A stretch of DNA of 64,000 nt from the NCBI GenBank assembly GCA_022925895.1, contig JAKSYS010000038.1, positions 1 through 64,000 on the forward strand, written 5' to 3'. The notes under the pieces were generated by a model. It did no database searches, was not told the DNA's origin, and was given only the letters and a program-made list of their open reading frames with translations. Of this stretch, positions 11,865 to 23,234 are shown piece after piece (the stretch's first letter is position 1; every line of letters starts with the position of its first letter). Position numbers and translations under genes: made by a program. The DNA comes from Fragilaria crotonensis. Lineage: Eukaryota > Bacillariophyta > Fragilariophyceae > Fragilariales > Fragilariaceae.

Positions 11865-13240
11865 GCGGATGACGGCGATGGTGAAGAGCCTTAAGCCCTA
11901 GACGCCGATGACGAAGTCGACGTGGATACGTACGACCAGTACGTGGGGACACAAGGCCCATTTCCCATTGGGACAAGATGCTCACAGTAGAGTCCGCGGC
12001 TGCAAACAATTGGCAGATGGAAAACTAACTGGTGGGAAAGTTAACGTGAACGCAATACTTGATTCACGAGCAAACATATGAGGTCGAGTTAAGAACATGA
12101 TCACCCATAGTAATGCATGCTTCATGTGTGACACTGAGGGGATTCACCAATTCGTCATCTTGCTGGAAGACATTGTCAGACATGGAAAGGATGACCCAGC
12201 ACTAGAAAATGCTGATGTGATGTATGTTCAGCATGGATCCAATTGTCAGCACATGCGCGGCAAGACCACGAGGAAGGGCTGGAAGCTTTCTTGCGTGGAA
12301 TGGAAAGATGGCGGTACGACGTCCTTGGAACGGCTCGCCGACATTAATGAGTCAAATCCCGTTGAGGTGGCCGAGTATGCCATGCCCATGGGATAGACGG
12401 TGAACCAGCTTTTCCGTGGTCGGTACCGTATACGTTGCATCGACGTAATTGGATTCTTATCGCTGCCGTAAATGCGCATTGCTATAAGTGCTCACATAAG
12501 TATTGCATTGAAATGCCAAACATGTTCGAGGAGGCCTGCCTTCTTACTAGGATCGATAGTGAAAATGGTAAGACATTATGGCATGATGCAATCCGAAAGG
12601 AAATGGCAAACATAAAGGTTGTTTGAGGTACTCCAAGATTGAACTCTTCCACCACCAACAACCTTCCAAGGAATCAGCAGGTGCCGCCTTGTATTTGATA
12701 TCAGCCAAGATGGAAGATTTCCAGTGAAAGGCAAGGCTGATTGCAGGTGGACACATGACTGAGTCACCACCAACATACGTGACAAACGCTAGTGTTGTTT
12801 CAAGGAAGTCTGTCCGAATTGCCTTACTACTCACCGTTCTGAATGATTTAGTGGTCAAGAAGACTGCCAATACTGAGAACACATACTTCACTGCTCCTGT
12901 TCGAGAGAAGCTTTGGTGCAGGCTTGGACCAAATTTGGGCGATATGCCGGCAACAAGATGGCACTAATTGTCTGCACTGTGTATGGTTTGAAGTCCACAG
13001 GTGCCTCCTTTAGGAACCACTTGGCGGACTGCATGCAACACTCGGGTTGGTCATCCTGCATTGCTGATGCAGACGTGTTGATGAAACCCGAGATTTTGGG
13101 TGAAGATGGGTATATGTTTTCTGCCTATTGTGTGCTTTATGTTGATGACATCCTAATGGTTCATCATAACAGTATTGGTGCCTCGAATGAAATCGACCAT
13201 TTCAATAACTTTTTTTCTATTTCGATGTGCTCCTGATATC
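11865..13240 (+). mobile_element. Broken Copia element, right part: linker/chromo-like region and reverse transcriptase
   Basis: This is the continuation of the polyprotein begun at 5.9-8.49 kb. An acidic linker with a TYDQYVGT-like motif (about 11925) leads to a chromo-like stretch with SCVEWKDGGTTSLERLAD and NESNPVEVAEYAMP (12285-12390). Then comes RT sequence: ENGKTLWHDAIRKEM (12560-12610), ASVVSRKSVRIALLLTVLNDL (12790-12850), VYGLKSTGASFRNHLADCM (12980-13040), and the catalytic CVLYVDDILMVHH (13130-13170). Sequence homologous to RT stops near 13220, so the end of RT, the RNase H and the 3' LTR appear missing or unrecognisable. Several breaks. Confidence 0.85.
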
Positions 13241-13523
13241 GCACGTTTTCTTCCTTTTTAGGACCGCTTTTACTCACAAGAATCGTGTACGCTACTGTTA
13301 CCTGGTACAAGTACGAGTACCACCACGCAGCACTCCGCTATCATTATGCGTGTTTGTCAATCAGACGTTTGGCGACGATCAAACATAGGTTCTCGCTCAG
13401 ACGAAACGTTGAGTTGCAGCTCTCTAGCCCAGTGGCATGACGACAATGATAGCAACTTTGTAATTCTGATCCCGTCGCCCTCTTGCATCTCCAATAGAGG
13501 CACTCAAATTCACTGAAAAAGAA

Positions 13524-16500
13524 ATGGATTCCTATCCCGGTGATCTCTTGACTGGAGTATTTCCTCTTGTATTTGCCGTTGATGCGATCCTTCCAACAAC
13601 GAGTTCACCGTCTGGTGAAGGTGCAGCAGGTCAGCCTGCCCTTATTCCACGGACATCGTCCACGCGTAGTCTCTTTGATCGTTTTCTTGATGCAATGGCG
13701 TCGTATCTTAGTGATGATAGCGACGGTAGCTTAGCGCCGAAGGTACCGTCCCGTCGCTCTGGAACTGATACATTCGCGTCTCTATTGCGCGGAGATGATA
13801 TGTTTGGCGGTGGAGAGGAAGACTCTTCAGACGACGAGGACGAATCCATAGACTCTAATGCCGGTCGCCGTTTTCGTGGTCTCGGATCTCCTCTCGTAGT
13901 GCCCGGAATTAATAACGCCCGAGGAATAAAAAGCACGGCGCCTCGGTCTCAGTCGACGGCGTTCGCCAGGAGCCTGAAACTTGATGGTTTCTTTGATCGT
14001 GCTCGCATTCTCTCCATCTCCAACCGGCATGGGTTTCCACCTAGCAAAGATTCGACAGGCCAGATGAATCGCACCTCAAGCTCAGTCAAGCGCGTTCCGC
14101 CTTGGCCATGAATCCCACGGATGCCAACGCCCTACGCCTCAAGAGAGTGGTTGACACTCATCCCATAGACGGCATTTTAAATGCGGGATGGCTTGAAAAG
14201 CATGCTGCAGCACTTCCTTCAGTATTGCTGATAGTGACTACGTTTCAAATTCTTGACAAGATGGCTCAAGATGAGCAAGACGCGCACTTGGTGGAAACGT
14301 TGGAACACCTTCGAGAATCGCTGGCTGCGAAGCGAGCGTGTTCAATCCGCCTTGTTTGTCTTGCAGATACACCAGACCAACCAACGACGCCTGCCAAGGT
14401 GGATGAATGGATTTCGAGGATGAAAAAAGAGTGTGATTTGACAACGGCAGATGTCACAATGCTGCAGATTTCTCATGACTTGGAAACTGCGTCCCTGAAT
14501 TCCCAGAATAGCACTTCCGTCATTGGTCCAATGCAAAAACTTCACAGAGAAATCCGGGACGCCAGTTGGTCTTACTATCAATCTCTAAATCGTCGCGTCA
14601 AGCTCAAACTGAATCTTCTGGCTCATGATAGCCAACCGATGCTCGTGCCTTTGGCTGTGCGCTACTGCTTTAAGATCGGTGTATTTTACGAGTTCCTTCG
14701 TCCATACCAAGGCCTTGAAGTACTTTTACAAGGCCTATCGACTCCTCCAGACATACTATCTTCATTTGTTGGGAAAGTCGACTCCGTGGAACCCGGTCGC
14801 AGCTTCGTCTGTTCCAGCAATCGTCAATCCCCAATCGGACGAAAGTGGTGGAATCGAACTAGCTCTGGGAATCAATCAATACGGAGCGAACGACGAAGGC
14901 GGCGTCAGTTCGGGAGTGGAAGTTGCTTTGGCGGATGATTCCTACGATGACGATGATGACTTGGATGACGAGAGCGACCGACTACAAGGAACTCAGCCAA
15001 AGATCGCTACCACAGTTCCGCTGGATATTCGCAAGGTTTTTACAGAAATCAACGCTCCTTTGACATGGCCAACCAGTGTAGAAAAATTGCCGACTGGCTC
15101 AACTTCAAGCTTCTACAGGCTGGGCTCCAGTCGTCCTCCTTCTCCGACTCAGACCAAGGAATTCTCGCCGCATCCTCGCAGTGGCGACGGCATTGCCAAG
15201 TCTTCCTTAAGCACGACGATGTGAATGATCCTGCTTGGAGCTACTGGGCCTACGTATCGCATCAGCGTCTAGTGATGTCGCAGTTGGTGGAGCGTTTCCC
15301 TCCTCGCAAATTGACCTCCTTGTCAGGATTGGTGAGGGATGAGGTATTGATGCAGTGCAGCGCATGGCGAAACTATATGGCGGCTGCCGAAGCCAGTCTC
15401 CGAGTTGGTGTTGAAGTTCGTAAAGCTGTAGTAGACGCTGATGCGCTCTCGACAGCACCGTTGCCGAAGGCAAATCTTCGCGGTCGCTTTATTGGGTCGA
15501 TGGATAGCGAAGGACTTGCTCCGCTGCTACAAGACGAAGCGAAGAGAGATCACACAGGTGAGTTTGTTTGTGAGGTAGAAGTGCTTGATGTTCGATCTAT
15601 CTCACAGCTTTTCCAAAGAAATCGCGTTGGATATGCTCACTCGAGCTGTCACTCGCTTCGAGAAGGAACTGGAGAAGTCTGAGATAGATGACGACAACGG
15701 CGATGGTTTCCGTTCCATCCAAAACTCATCGCACAGAGCTGGAGCAAGAATCTACTACCTTTTTGGCGGTGTTCTTCTGGGCAAGAAAGAGTACAAGGAA
15801 GCCATCGTCTTTCTTGAGAAAGCGGTCAAGTATTCGAAAGGGTGGGAGGGGTTGGAGCTTGTTATTCGAAGAATGTTGATTGAGTGCTACGAAAGGCACC
15901 TTCCATCGCAGACCACTACAACAGACGAGCAAACCTCCATAATTGCATCCATGATATTGGACTCTTACTTCAACTCTCAAATGTCGTCTCGAAACTTGCG
16001 ACGGGCCTTGGATAGCTTCTCGTCCCTCAGTGGAGGTGGGATGATGAAATGGCACCGTGATTGCATTGATGAATCCAGCACATCGCTGCCATTCTCCTTT
16101 GCAGTGACCTTTCCTCGATCAACACATGCGACCGCTGGTGACGAAGCAACTGCAAGTGTGATGATCAAGTCCAATCTCGATTATGCTGTTCACATCAACT
16201 CAGTCACATTGCTCAGCATGGCTGGAGACATTCAAATCCCCTCCGACTCTCTTTTGAGCGCAGAAAATGCGAGCGAGGGGGTCCATGGTGGTATAATCAT
16301 TCAAGCAAATGCATCCATCATTCTCTCCACTCAAATCGAGGTTCCAAAGAACCTGGATAGTATCGCGACTGATGAAGGTGGCAACGGCGGAGAAACTCAA
16401 GGTACAGCTGGGAAAGGATCATTCGCGACGCTCGCTAAGCCGAGAACAGCTGGATTGACTTCTGGAGGTAAGTTGATGTTTTGTAGACAACGCGCTCAAG

Positions 16501-18495
16501 GTAGTGCTTGGTCTTACGAAATCCTCCTGTAGGCGGAGCAAGGCTGATATCAGAGAATATGTTTCAGAAAGGCCCTCAAGACCGAAATGCGCAATGGAGT
16601 GTACGTTTCTTGGGTGGAAAACCTTTGCGTTGTGACGGCATTCGTCTCGTTTTCTATCCAGTTCATGTCGAGAAGGTTGCTGCGACTGGTGGAACGTCCA
16701 AGGTAAACGTCATCGAGCTGACAATCGAGAAGAAGAGGCCTAGCACTACAGCTGTCTTCAAGCGAACTCCATTCGAGGAAGATAACTATTTGTCGTCGGC
16801 TTGGTCCAGGCCTGACCACCTTCCACTTTGCAGAGGCCCGCGTTGTCTGCGCGTTCTTGGGCCAATGCCCGAAATGACCATCAGCAATTTGACAGAGGAA
16901 CTTTCAGGGGGCAAGGCAATGGAGGGGACGGTCAATCGCGTTTTGCTGAAGCTTCAAGCCGGGCCTAATGAGTTATGTGAGAACATCAGATTCCAGGTGA
17001 GCTGCTCCAGCATGCTGCTATCTCCCGATGGGATCACGACACACCTAAACGCGGAGCGATCAGGCAATAATGAAGAAAACATGTAAGCAATTCTACTCAT
17101 TTGAGGACTCCGGTGTTGGTTTGCCAAGGCGAGGCTGTCACGAATCAGGTTAACGGTGACGGTCGGCACTGTTTACCTAGAGGTTGGAGATTGGTTGATA
17201 CGGATTGTGGGACACCGACGACGGCGCAGCCTTCATTGGCCAATTTGAAGCCTGGAGAAGAGACATATGTTTACTTCGATGTCTATCGTCCGCATCGAAT
17301 GCTGGGCCCGTTAGATGACGATTTCAGTCCATCTCAGACTTCTGATGGTCTGGGTGAATGTAACGCCCTTTGCCAAACTGACTTTGATATCTGCATATTC
17401 TACACGCAAGCAAGACCCAAGGCGCAGCGGCACCAAGGGCGGAGGAGACGAAAACCAACTCCCGACAGTGTTGCCTCAGAGGAGAGGTCCTTGAATGACT
17501 CAGACGTCGTGACCCTAGCACACACGATATCAATGACATGGGCCTCGCCTTTGCTGGCGGAATTCAGCTACATCCACGATGCTCAGAACGCTCCACCAGC
17601 TGGAAGTCGACATCGTTCCAATAATGTAACGCCCAGTGAAGAAGCCACCACCCCTGCGGTTGAACTCGCACTTGTCGACGGTGAGCGCGTTACCACACGT
17701 TGCTCCCTCTGGGCGAATGGTATGCCAAGTGCCATCGGCGTAGATGTCTCAAGAGTTTGGTTCGAGGTAAGTGCATTTCTTCCTAAACGTACCACGAGAT
17801 TTGCTGAATCTAAAACGATTATCGACAGGCATCAGCGAAAGGTCCATGTGATTTCCGCTTGATTGGACCACGTATCGAATCGTTGTCCCTCTTTGAAGCT
17901 TCAGAAAACGATGTCTGTCGCCTTCTAGGCAATCGGAAGAAGATGGGTGTGTTGCTCACGGTTGACTGTTACCTTCGGGATGAGCACAAGCAAAACGCCG
18001 TGTCAACAAACATGGGCGTCCTATGCGTAGACTGGGCGCCAAAACCTCTGTCAGTACTACCTGCTGCTCAGGCCATAGCAAGCATTCAGTATCACGGTCC
18101 CTTGCCACTGAATGAAAAGTCGACGATGATGTTTCGTGGTCCTGCGTGTTACGTTGAATGTGCCCCCTTTGAGACGTCGGTAGCCGTCTATCCTTCCGCT
18201 CCTCTGGTCGGATCGCCCTTCGAAGTTGTCTTTTCCATTGTGAACAAAACATTTGTTCATCAACAGGTCTCAGTGTCGCTTCAGGACCCTGGGAATGTGG
18301 ACGTTCTTGTTGCCGGATATGTGAACGGGGAATTGCAGCTTTTCACCGCAAGCCACGCAACTTCTATCCTACACTGTCATAGCGACTAAAGTGGGCAAAA
18401 TCTCTGTCCCGTCCATCTCAATTGCTTCTTCGAGGTATCAAACATGGCTCGTCTGAAGCTCTGGATCCTCAGACCTCTTCGTACTGCCGTCTTGA
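13524..18495 (+). CDS. TRAPPC11: TRAPPC11 (Foie gras/gryzun family), several frame changes
   Basis: TRAPPC11 is a subunit of the TRAPPIII tethering complex acting in ER-Golgi traffic and autophagy. The start at 13524 gives MDSYPGDLLTGVFPLVF, matching the family's N-terminus, followed by an acidic Ser-rich insert. Then come HGFPPSKD, GWLEKHAAALPS, the foie gras hallmark VRYCFKIGVFYEF with TKALKYFYKAYRLLQTYY, and RKIADWLNFKLLQAG. A TPR-like helical region follows (15600-15930), then the gryzun part with LPRGWRLVDT and VYFDVYRPHR (17160-17300) and a C-terminus with TKVGKISVPSISIASSRYQTW. Introns supported by phase are 16468-16532 and 17767-17828; 15558-15607 has good sites but needs one base added downstream. 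Frame changes lie near 14055, 14700, 15060, 15609, 17077 and 18340. All except 14700 are repaired by one base, usually T or A in a short run. An in-frame TGA at 18454 may be the true stop; sense continues to 18495. Confidence 0.85.
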
Positions 18496-18938
18496 AACCC
18501 GCCCTATTGTGCGTCATGCTGAACTGGAAAGCCGGGAAGTTTTACGTGGAAATGGGACCAGGAGCGATTGTGTTGTCTATGATTCTACGTCGATAAATCG
18601 TTTGATGCAGAGATGGGATTTCTAGGCTTCGTGTCTAAGTTTTTTCTTTTATTTGGCACGATGCAGCAATGCTTCATTTTCACATCTTGCGTTGTCGAGG
18701 CTGAAGCCCTCTGAAATTACGTGCTCACAAGGCGTCCGACGGGATACACTGGCGTCCCTTCACACCTATCTAGTAGTATTATGTATAATGGTAAAGGCAT
18801 TGCCACGAAACCGTTTCATTTTGTTAGTTACGATTTGATGACCTGGTTTGGGCGTCGATTCCGTACAACAAAACTACGACCGCGAGGCAATTCGTCGCTT
18901 TTGCCTGGACACCACAGAAAACACGTCCACCGAGCACA
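18496..18938. other. Spacer with part of an unplaced 67-codon frame
   Basis: The 3' side of TRAPPC11 and of the convergent membrane-protein gene. A plus-strand frame (18848-19051) has balanced composition (YDREAIRRFCLDTTENTS) and is discussed under findings. It overlaps the end of the minus-strand gene. Confidence 0.3.
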
Positions 18939-20570
18939 TCAGAGTTCGATTCGTTTCATTTGTTGCGAGAGATGCAATTCCAGAAGGAGCTGTGCGAGCC
19001 ACCGTTGGAGACTGGCATCGGAGTCTGTCGTATCCACGCTACGATTCATAGCGATGCCAGACCGCCTGCCATCCAACACGTCCGGGTCGTCGTTGACCAA
19101 GATTGTAGGAGTAGCAGGAGCATCGCTCCAAATTGATTCGTAAGAAGGGAACGATCCCAATGGAGGGTGTTCACCTTGTTCTTGCGAGAAACCATCCTGT
19201 GACGTGTCCGAATGAGGAGTGTGAAAGTCACTCAAGCTGGAGAGATTTGCTGAATTTTCGGATCTATACGCAGGTGGGGTTCGATGCACCTCAATGGGAA
19301 CCAAAGGATCATCATCCGTTGCAAATGAAGTTGGAAAGCTGGCCTCCGTAGTTAGGGTGGAAATCTGCGGGATTGTTGTCTCCACATCATCGTCGTGTTC
19401 GTCGGAGCACGCCTTCCGAACAAGCTCTTGAAGTCGACTCGCATGAGCCGAATATGCAATCGTGTATTGCGTCGACAAGGGTGTTTGCACGTCCCACTTG
19501 GCTTCGACTTCTGCATGTCGCTCATGGTCGGGCTCCTCGTCAATCTTTTGCAGTCGACCAGCGGTAGTGCGTGACAGAATACTGGTGACAGACCCTGAAT
19601 CAGAAGTGATGTCGGACCAAATTAAAGAGCGTCCGTCTTGCTCGGAATTCAATTGAACAACCGGACCAGCGACTATGCCATCATCACCGTTCAAGGATTG
19701 AAAATAACGACGGCGGTCCAAACGAGACTTCTTCCTGACTTCCTTTGGGCTTCCGCTTGTTCGCGACGTAGATTGAGTTGCTTTTGTCGACGCAGAAACC
19801 CCAAAGCAAAAATGGACGCCACAATGAACACGACAGAGGATATGGCAATTGTAATTTTGACAGTCAAGGACCGAGATTCGTTTTCTGCACCGACTGTGTC
19901 AGACTTGGTTGGGTCATCAGCAGCCACAAAAGAATGTTCTCCTGCACGGAGCGAAGAAAACGCGAGTACACCACATTGTTCGAAGAGAACGACAAACGTG
20001 GGGTCAGAAAGGGCTTTGTCGACTGCGAGGTAGGCAAGGTCCCGAGCGTTGGTAATCCCCATCCAAATAAATAAAGGCACGACCCCGAATGACAGAGCAG
20101 GTGTTGTTACGATCCTGGGGAATGCAATATCCTACATTACTTTACCGTTAGTGACGGGCTAAGACGAGACGGAATGAATTTCAAAACTCGCGCACGGGAC
20201 CCACCTTGTTCCACATCTTCATGAGGAGTTGATAGATCCAACCCATACAAAGGAAAGCCCTTGTCGTCACAAGTCACAAGTGCATCCAAGATAGCTCGAT
20301 TGTTCACATTCTGCACCCCTTTCAGGTTCTGTAGAGGAACCACGCTTTCGACTAGGTACAGGTATTCCAATTCTAATCTAGCCGCAAACGGTTGAGTCCG
20401 AAGGTTCTCGCACTCCGAAGTGGAAACGACGTTGGAACTTTTCTGAAGTTTTCTCCTTGAACTTCAAGACTTCTTCCCGCAAAGGGGATCTGTGGGTCAT
20501 ATCATGGACTCGCGGACGCCAACGACGAGATGAGAGTCAGCACGATGAGTGGAAATTGGGCGCTCATCAT
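18939..20570 (-). CDS. Predicted type I membrane protein, unrecognised family
   Basis: I do not recognise a characterised family. The start at 20570 is chosen because a signal peptide follows (MMSAQFPLIVLTLISSLASA). Next is a lumenal or outer domain with LEYLYLVESVVPLQNL and ALVTCDDKGFPLYGLDL, interrupted by a 90-nt GT-AG intron at 20115-20204. After that come GVVPLFIWMGITNARDLAYLAVDKALSD, one transmembrane helix (ITIAISSVVFIVASIFALGF), and a basic coiled segment leading to an acidic, Ser/Thr-rich cytoplasmic tail of about 250 residues. Frame changes lie near 20470, 20390 and 19745; the last is repaired by one A in an AAA run and then reads KEVRKKSRLDRRRYFQSL. The topology resembles diatom surface receptors of unknown ligand. 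The C-terminal end at 18939 is uncertain. Confidence 0.6.
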
Positions 20571-20821
20571 CTTGGCTTCGACAAGTCGATGTGATACAAT
20601 GCGACGAAAGAGACTTTAAGGCCGAATGAATTGTAATTTGGTGTTGTTTGAATCCTTTGGAGGAGGTAAACGTCTAGTTTTGTGGGGTAGACTCCTAAGT
20701 GCAGCACATGGTAGAGGTGCCTAAAAATCGAAACACATAAGACTGACACAGGCGGGTCTCACCCACGGTGAGTTTTCCCACCTTCGCCGTCCTCTCAAGT
20801 TGATCTGAAAGGACTCACTGG

Positions 20822-21758
20822 TCACTCCAACTGCTGCTCCGCATCATCAGTTCCCTCCTTCTCCTCCTGTTGGTGGTCCATTCGCAAGGGTACACCAAAT
20901 GAATCCCGAAAACATACTTCTTCCAAGGGCAACCGCCGTGTACGTTCCACAGCATAATCTCCTTCTGTACCATCGTATTCATATCCCGTCGCTACGGCCA
21001 AGGGAACATCATAACGATCGGGGATGCGCAGCAGTTCCTTGACACGTCGTCCATCATACCCTTCCATAATGCAAGTGGCCAAGTCATGGGAGGTGGCCGC
21101 CAACACGTAGGTTTGGGCTAGGAGAGCCGTGCTCTTGTACGTCCAGGCTTGTACGGGTTCAACAGTAGGCATGGGGGACACGCGAACATTGGACAGAATG
21201 TGGCTTGCCATTTGTTTTATTGCCAAGGAGGCATGACCTTCGCCAGCGAGGAAGGACGTGGCGATGGGAAACACATTTGAATAGTTGGGATCTCGAGAGC
21301 CCTGTTCCAGCTGTTGGATGCGATCAATTCGTTTCGTCACTTCTAAATCAGAAAGAAAAAAGGCAATGACAGATGCATCCTTTGTGCGATATTGATTGCC
21401 AGCACCTAGCATTGTTTGGGCAGCAAGTTTTTGTTTCAATTCGGAATCTTGCACAAGGATGATTTGGGTGGGTTGCAGGTTGAAACTCGATGGAGATCTC
21501 TGTTGGAATGGCGGAAAATAAAAAAGAAGTGCGTTAGCTAGTCCCCGTAACTAGAATAAGAACCAACTCACTGCATACGACGACCACCGTCCACTAACGA
21601 TGCACATCATTTCATCCCATCCGTCGTGGCGTACTCACCAGCGCACTTTCCAAGATATCTCTAAGAATCTCGGAGGGAATCGCCTTGTTCGGTTGAAATC
21701 GACGCGCCGATCGACGTGATTGGACAAGTGTTCGAAAGGCATGCGCAGCAGTCGTCAT
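20822..21758 (-). CDS. Nitroreductase-family flavoprotein
   Basis: Nitroreductase-fold enzymes use FMN and NAD(P)H to reduce nitro compounds, quinones or flavin. The gene has two exons, 21758-21639 and 21499-20822, joined in phase by a 139-nt intron with a GTGAGT donor, giving 265 residues. The N-terminus carries RSARRFQPNKAIPSEILRDILESA, the usual first helix with the FMN-phosphate Arg/Ser region. RSPSSFNLQPTQIILVQD follows (the family's Ser-x-Asn-x-Gln-Pro segment), then GAGNQYR. A late stretch reads AATSHDLATCIMEGYDGRRVKELLRIP, the C-terminal flavin-binding region. No stop or shift is seen, and no obvious targeting peptide. The substrate cannot be read from sequence. It is divergent from the CS-SAP gene, with 312 bp between the two starts. 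Confidence 0.88.
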
Positions 21759-22070
21759 GGTCGATGGCTGACTATTGTCGTAAGTTTTCAGAGATCTGCT
21801 ATCTGATCCAAGTCAGAGGTCGGAGGGAACAAGCGATACAGTTACATTCCATACACTGTGTGTGCATACTGCATGCATGTACTGTATGGATTCCTTACAT
21901 TTTGACATTTTGCGGGACTCGAACATGTACCAGGCAGGGAATCTGGATCTTCACTGATCTCGTTGTAAATCTTTCTTGGAACTGAGAACCAATCGATCTG
22001 CGATCTGCGACGCGCTACAGACTCCGATCCATCATGACATTTTCGACAATTGCACATCCGACACAACACC
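21759..22070. promoter_or_regulatory. Shared divergent promoter region
   Basis: The 312 bp lie between the start codons of the nitroreductase (minus) and the CS-SAP protein (plus), so both promoters must be here. A CATACACTGTGTGTGCATACTGCATGCATG-like alternating stretch lies at 21847-21880, with a palindromic GCATGC. No TATA box can be assigned with confidence. Confidence 0.4.
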
Positions 22071-23150
22071 ATGCCGTTGCAGCTGCTCCTCCTCGTCGTT
22101 GTAGTATTTCCTATCACTTCCTTCCTGATAAATCCATCTCCGTCAACTTTCCTTCAGCGATCGGCAACATCACTTTACGATGGTAAAGGCGTTGCACAAA
22201 CCTATTCTTGGGTCGAGGACGCTTGAATTGGAAATTCAGTACCTGTACCCCGCGACACTCGTGCCAAGGACATCATATTCGAATGCAGACCCCGGTGTGA
22301 CATTGAAGGTTATGACGAAGAGTCAAGGAGGGATGACAAGCAAGAGTTGGTTCTCATGCAGGGCAATCGCACCATGCGAGGTACTATTGCAATGGATGGT
22401 ACCTTTTGGAATCTGGAAGACCAGGATGATAACACGGTGGACACCACCGGCCGGCATGTGGTCGTAACGATAGAAAAACAAATACGACCAGCTCGAGATG
22501 ATTTTGAAGTTGTTGATTATGACTGGGGTGGGGTGTATCCCGACGATGACGACGAAGTTTTGGAACGGACCTATCTGGAACCGGAAATGTTGAATCTGAA
22601 AGAGTATGCCGCCAGTTTGGGAGTGGATATTGACAACATCGACATGTCGCTGGTCAACAAGACGATGTTTACATCGGGGTTGAATATAACTCAAAGCACG
22701 TTACATGAATTGGAAAAGAAGGGCTTGGTGAAAGAAGTAACGCAACAGGGCGATGGTAGTGAATATATCGTAGATGACGACGGCGAGTCAGTGCCCTTTG
22801 CATCGTATGGTACAGGGGTTTCAAGGGAAGAAATCAAAGAGGCGACCAAGATCAATCAACCGCCCATCCCATTCCTTGATACAGATTCGCCGTGGAAGGC
22901 AAAGCAACCTGCGGCCTTAGACATAGACGACATGCTCAAAGACGTTGTGCCGCTGGATCGTGAAGACAAAACTGTTACAGCGGTGGAGGATGTCCAAAAC
23001 GATGGAAGAATCGCAAGGAATGATCCCATTGGCGCTTTGACAGTCAATCGACTGAAACAGATTCTTCGGGAACAAGGACTCAAGGTGACCGGTAACAAGG
23101 AAGAACTCCAACAACGTCTTCGAAGTCATGTGCAATCTCAATTAAAGTAA
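22071..23150 (+). CDS. Plastid-targeted CS (p23/NudC-like) and SAP domain protein
   Basis: The ATG at 22071 begins a signal peptide (MPLQLLLLVVVVFPITSFLINP) with Phe at the likely cleavage junction, as in diatom plastid preproteins. YSWVED opens a CS domain, the HSP20-like fold of NudC and p23 co-chaperones, continuing VPVPRDTRAKDIIFECRP, then MRGTIAMDGTFWNLED. A long acidic middle follows. The last 35 residues (GALTVNRLKQILREQGLKVT, then GNKEELQQRL) form a SAP helix-turn-helix, usually a nucleic-acid binder. An in-frame TGA at 22224 falls in the first CS strand. Three bases missing between 22223 and 22240 would give FELEIQ before VPVP and keep the frame. Without that the gene would be broken. 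A co-chaperone tied to plastid nucleic acid is inference. Confidence 0.7.
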
Positions 23151-23234
23151 TCGTTGCACTATAATGCAACAGCAGCATCAGTTGACAGTAGAAGTAACAC
23201 CGGCGCCAAAAGCGACATTAAATTGCGTTTGAAA

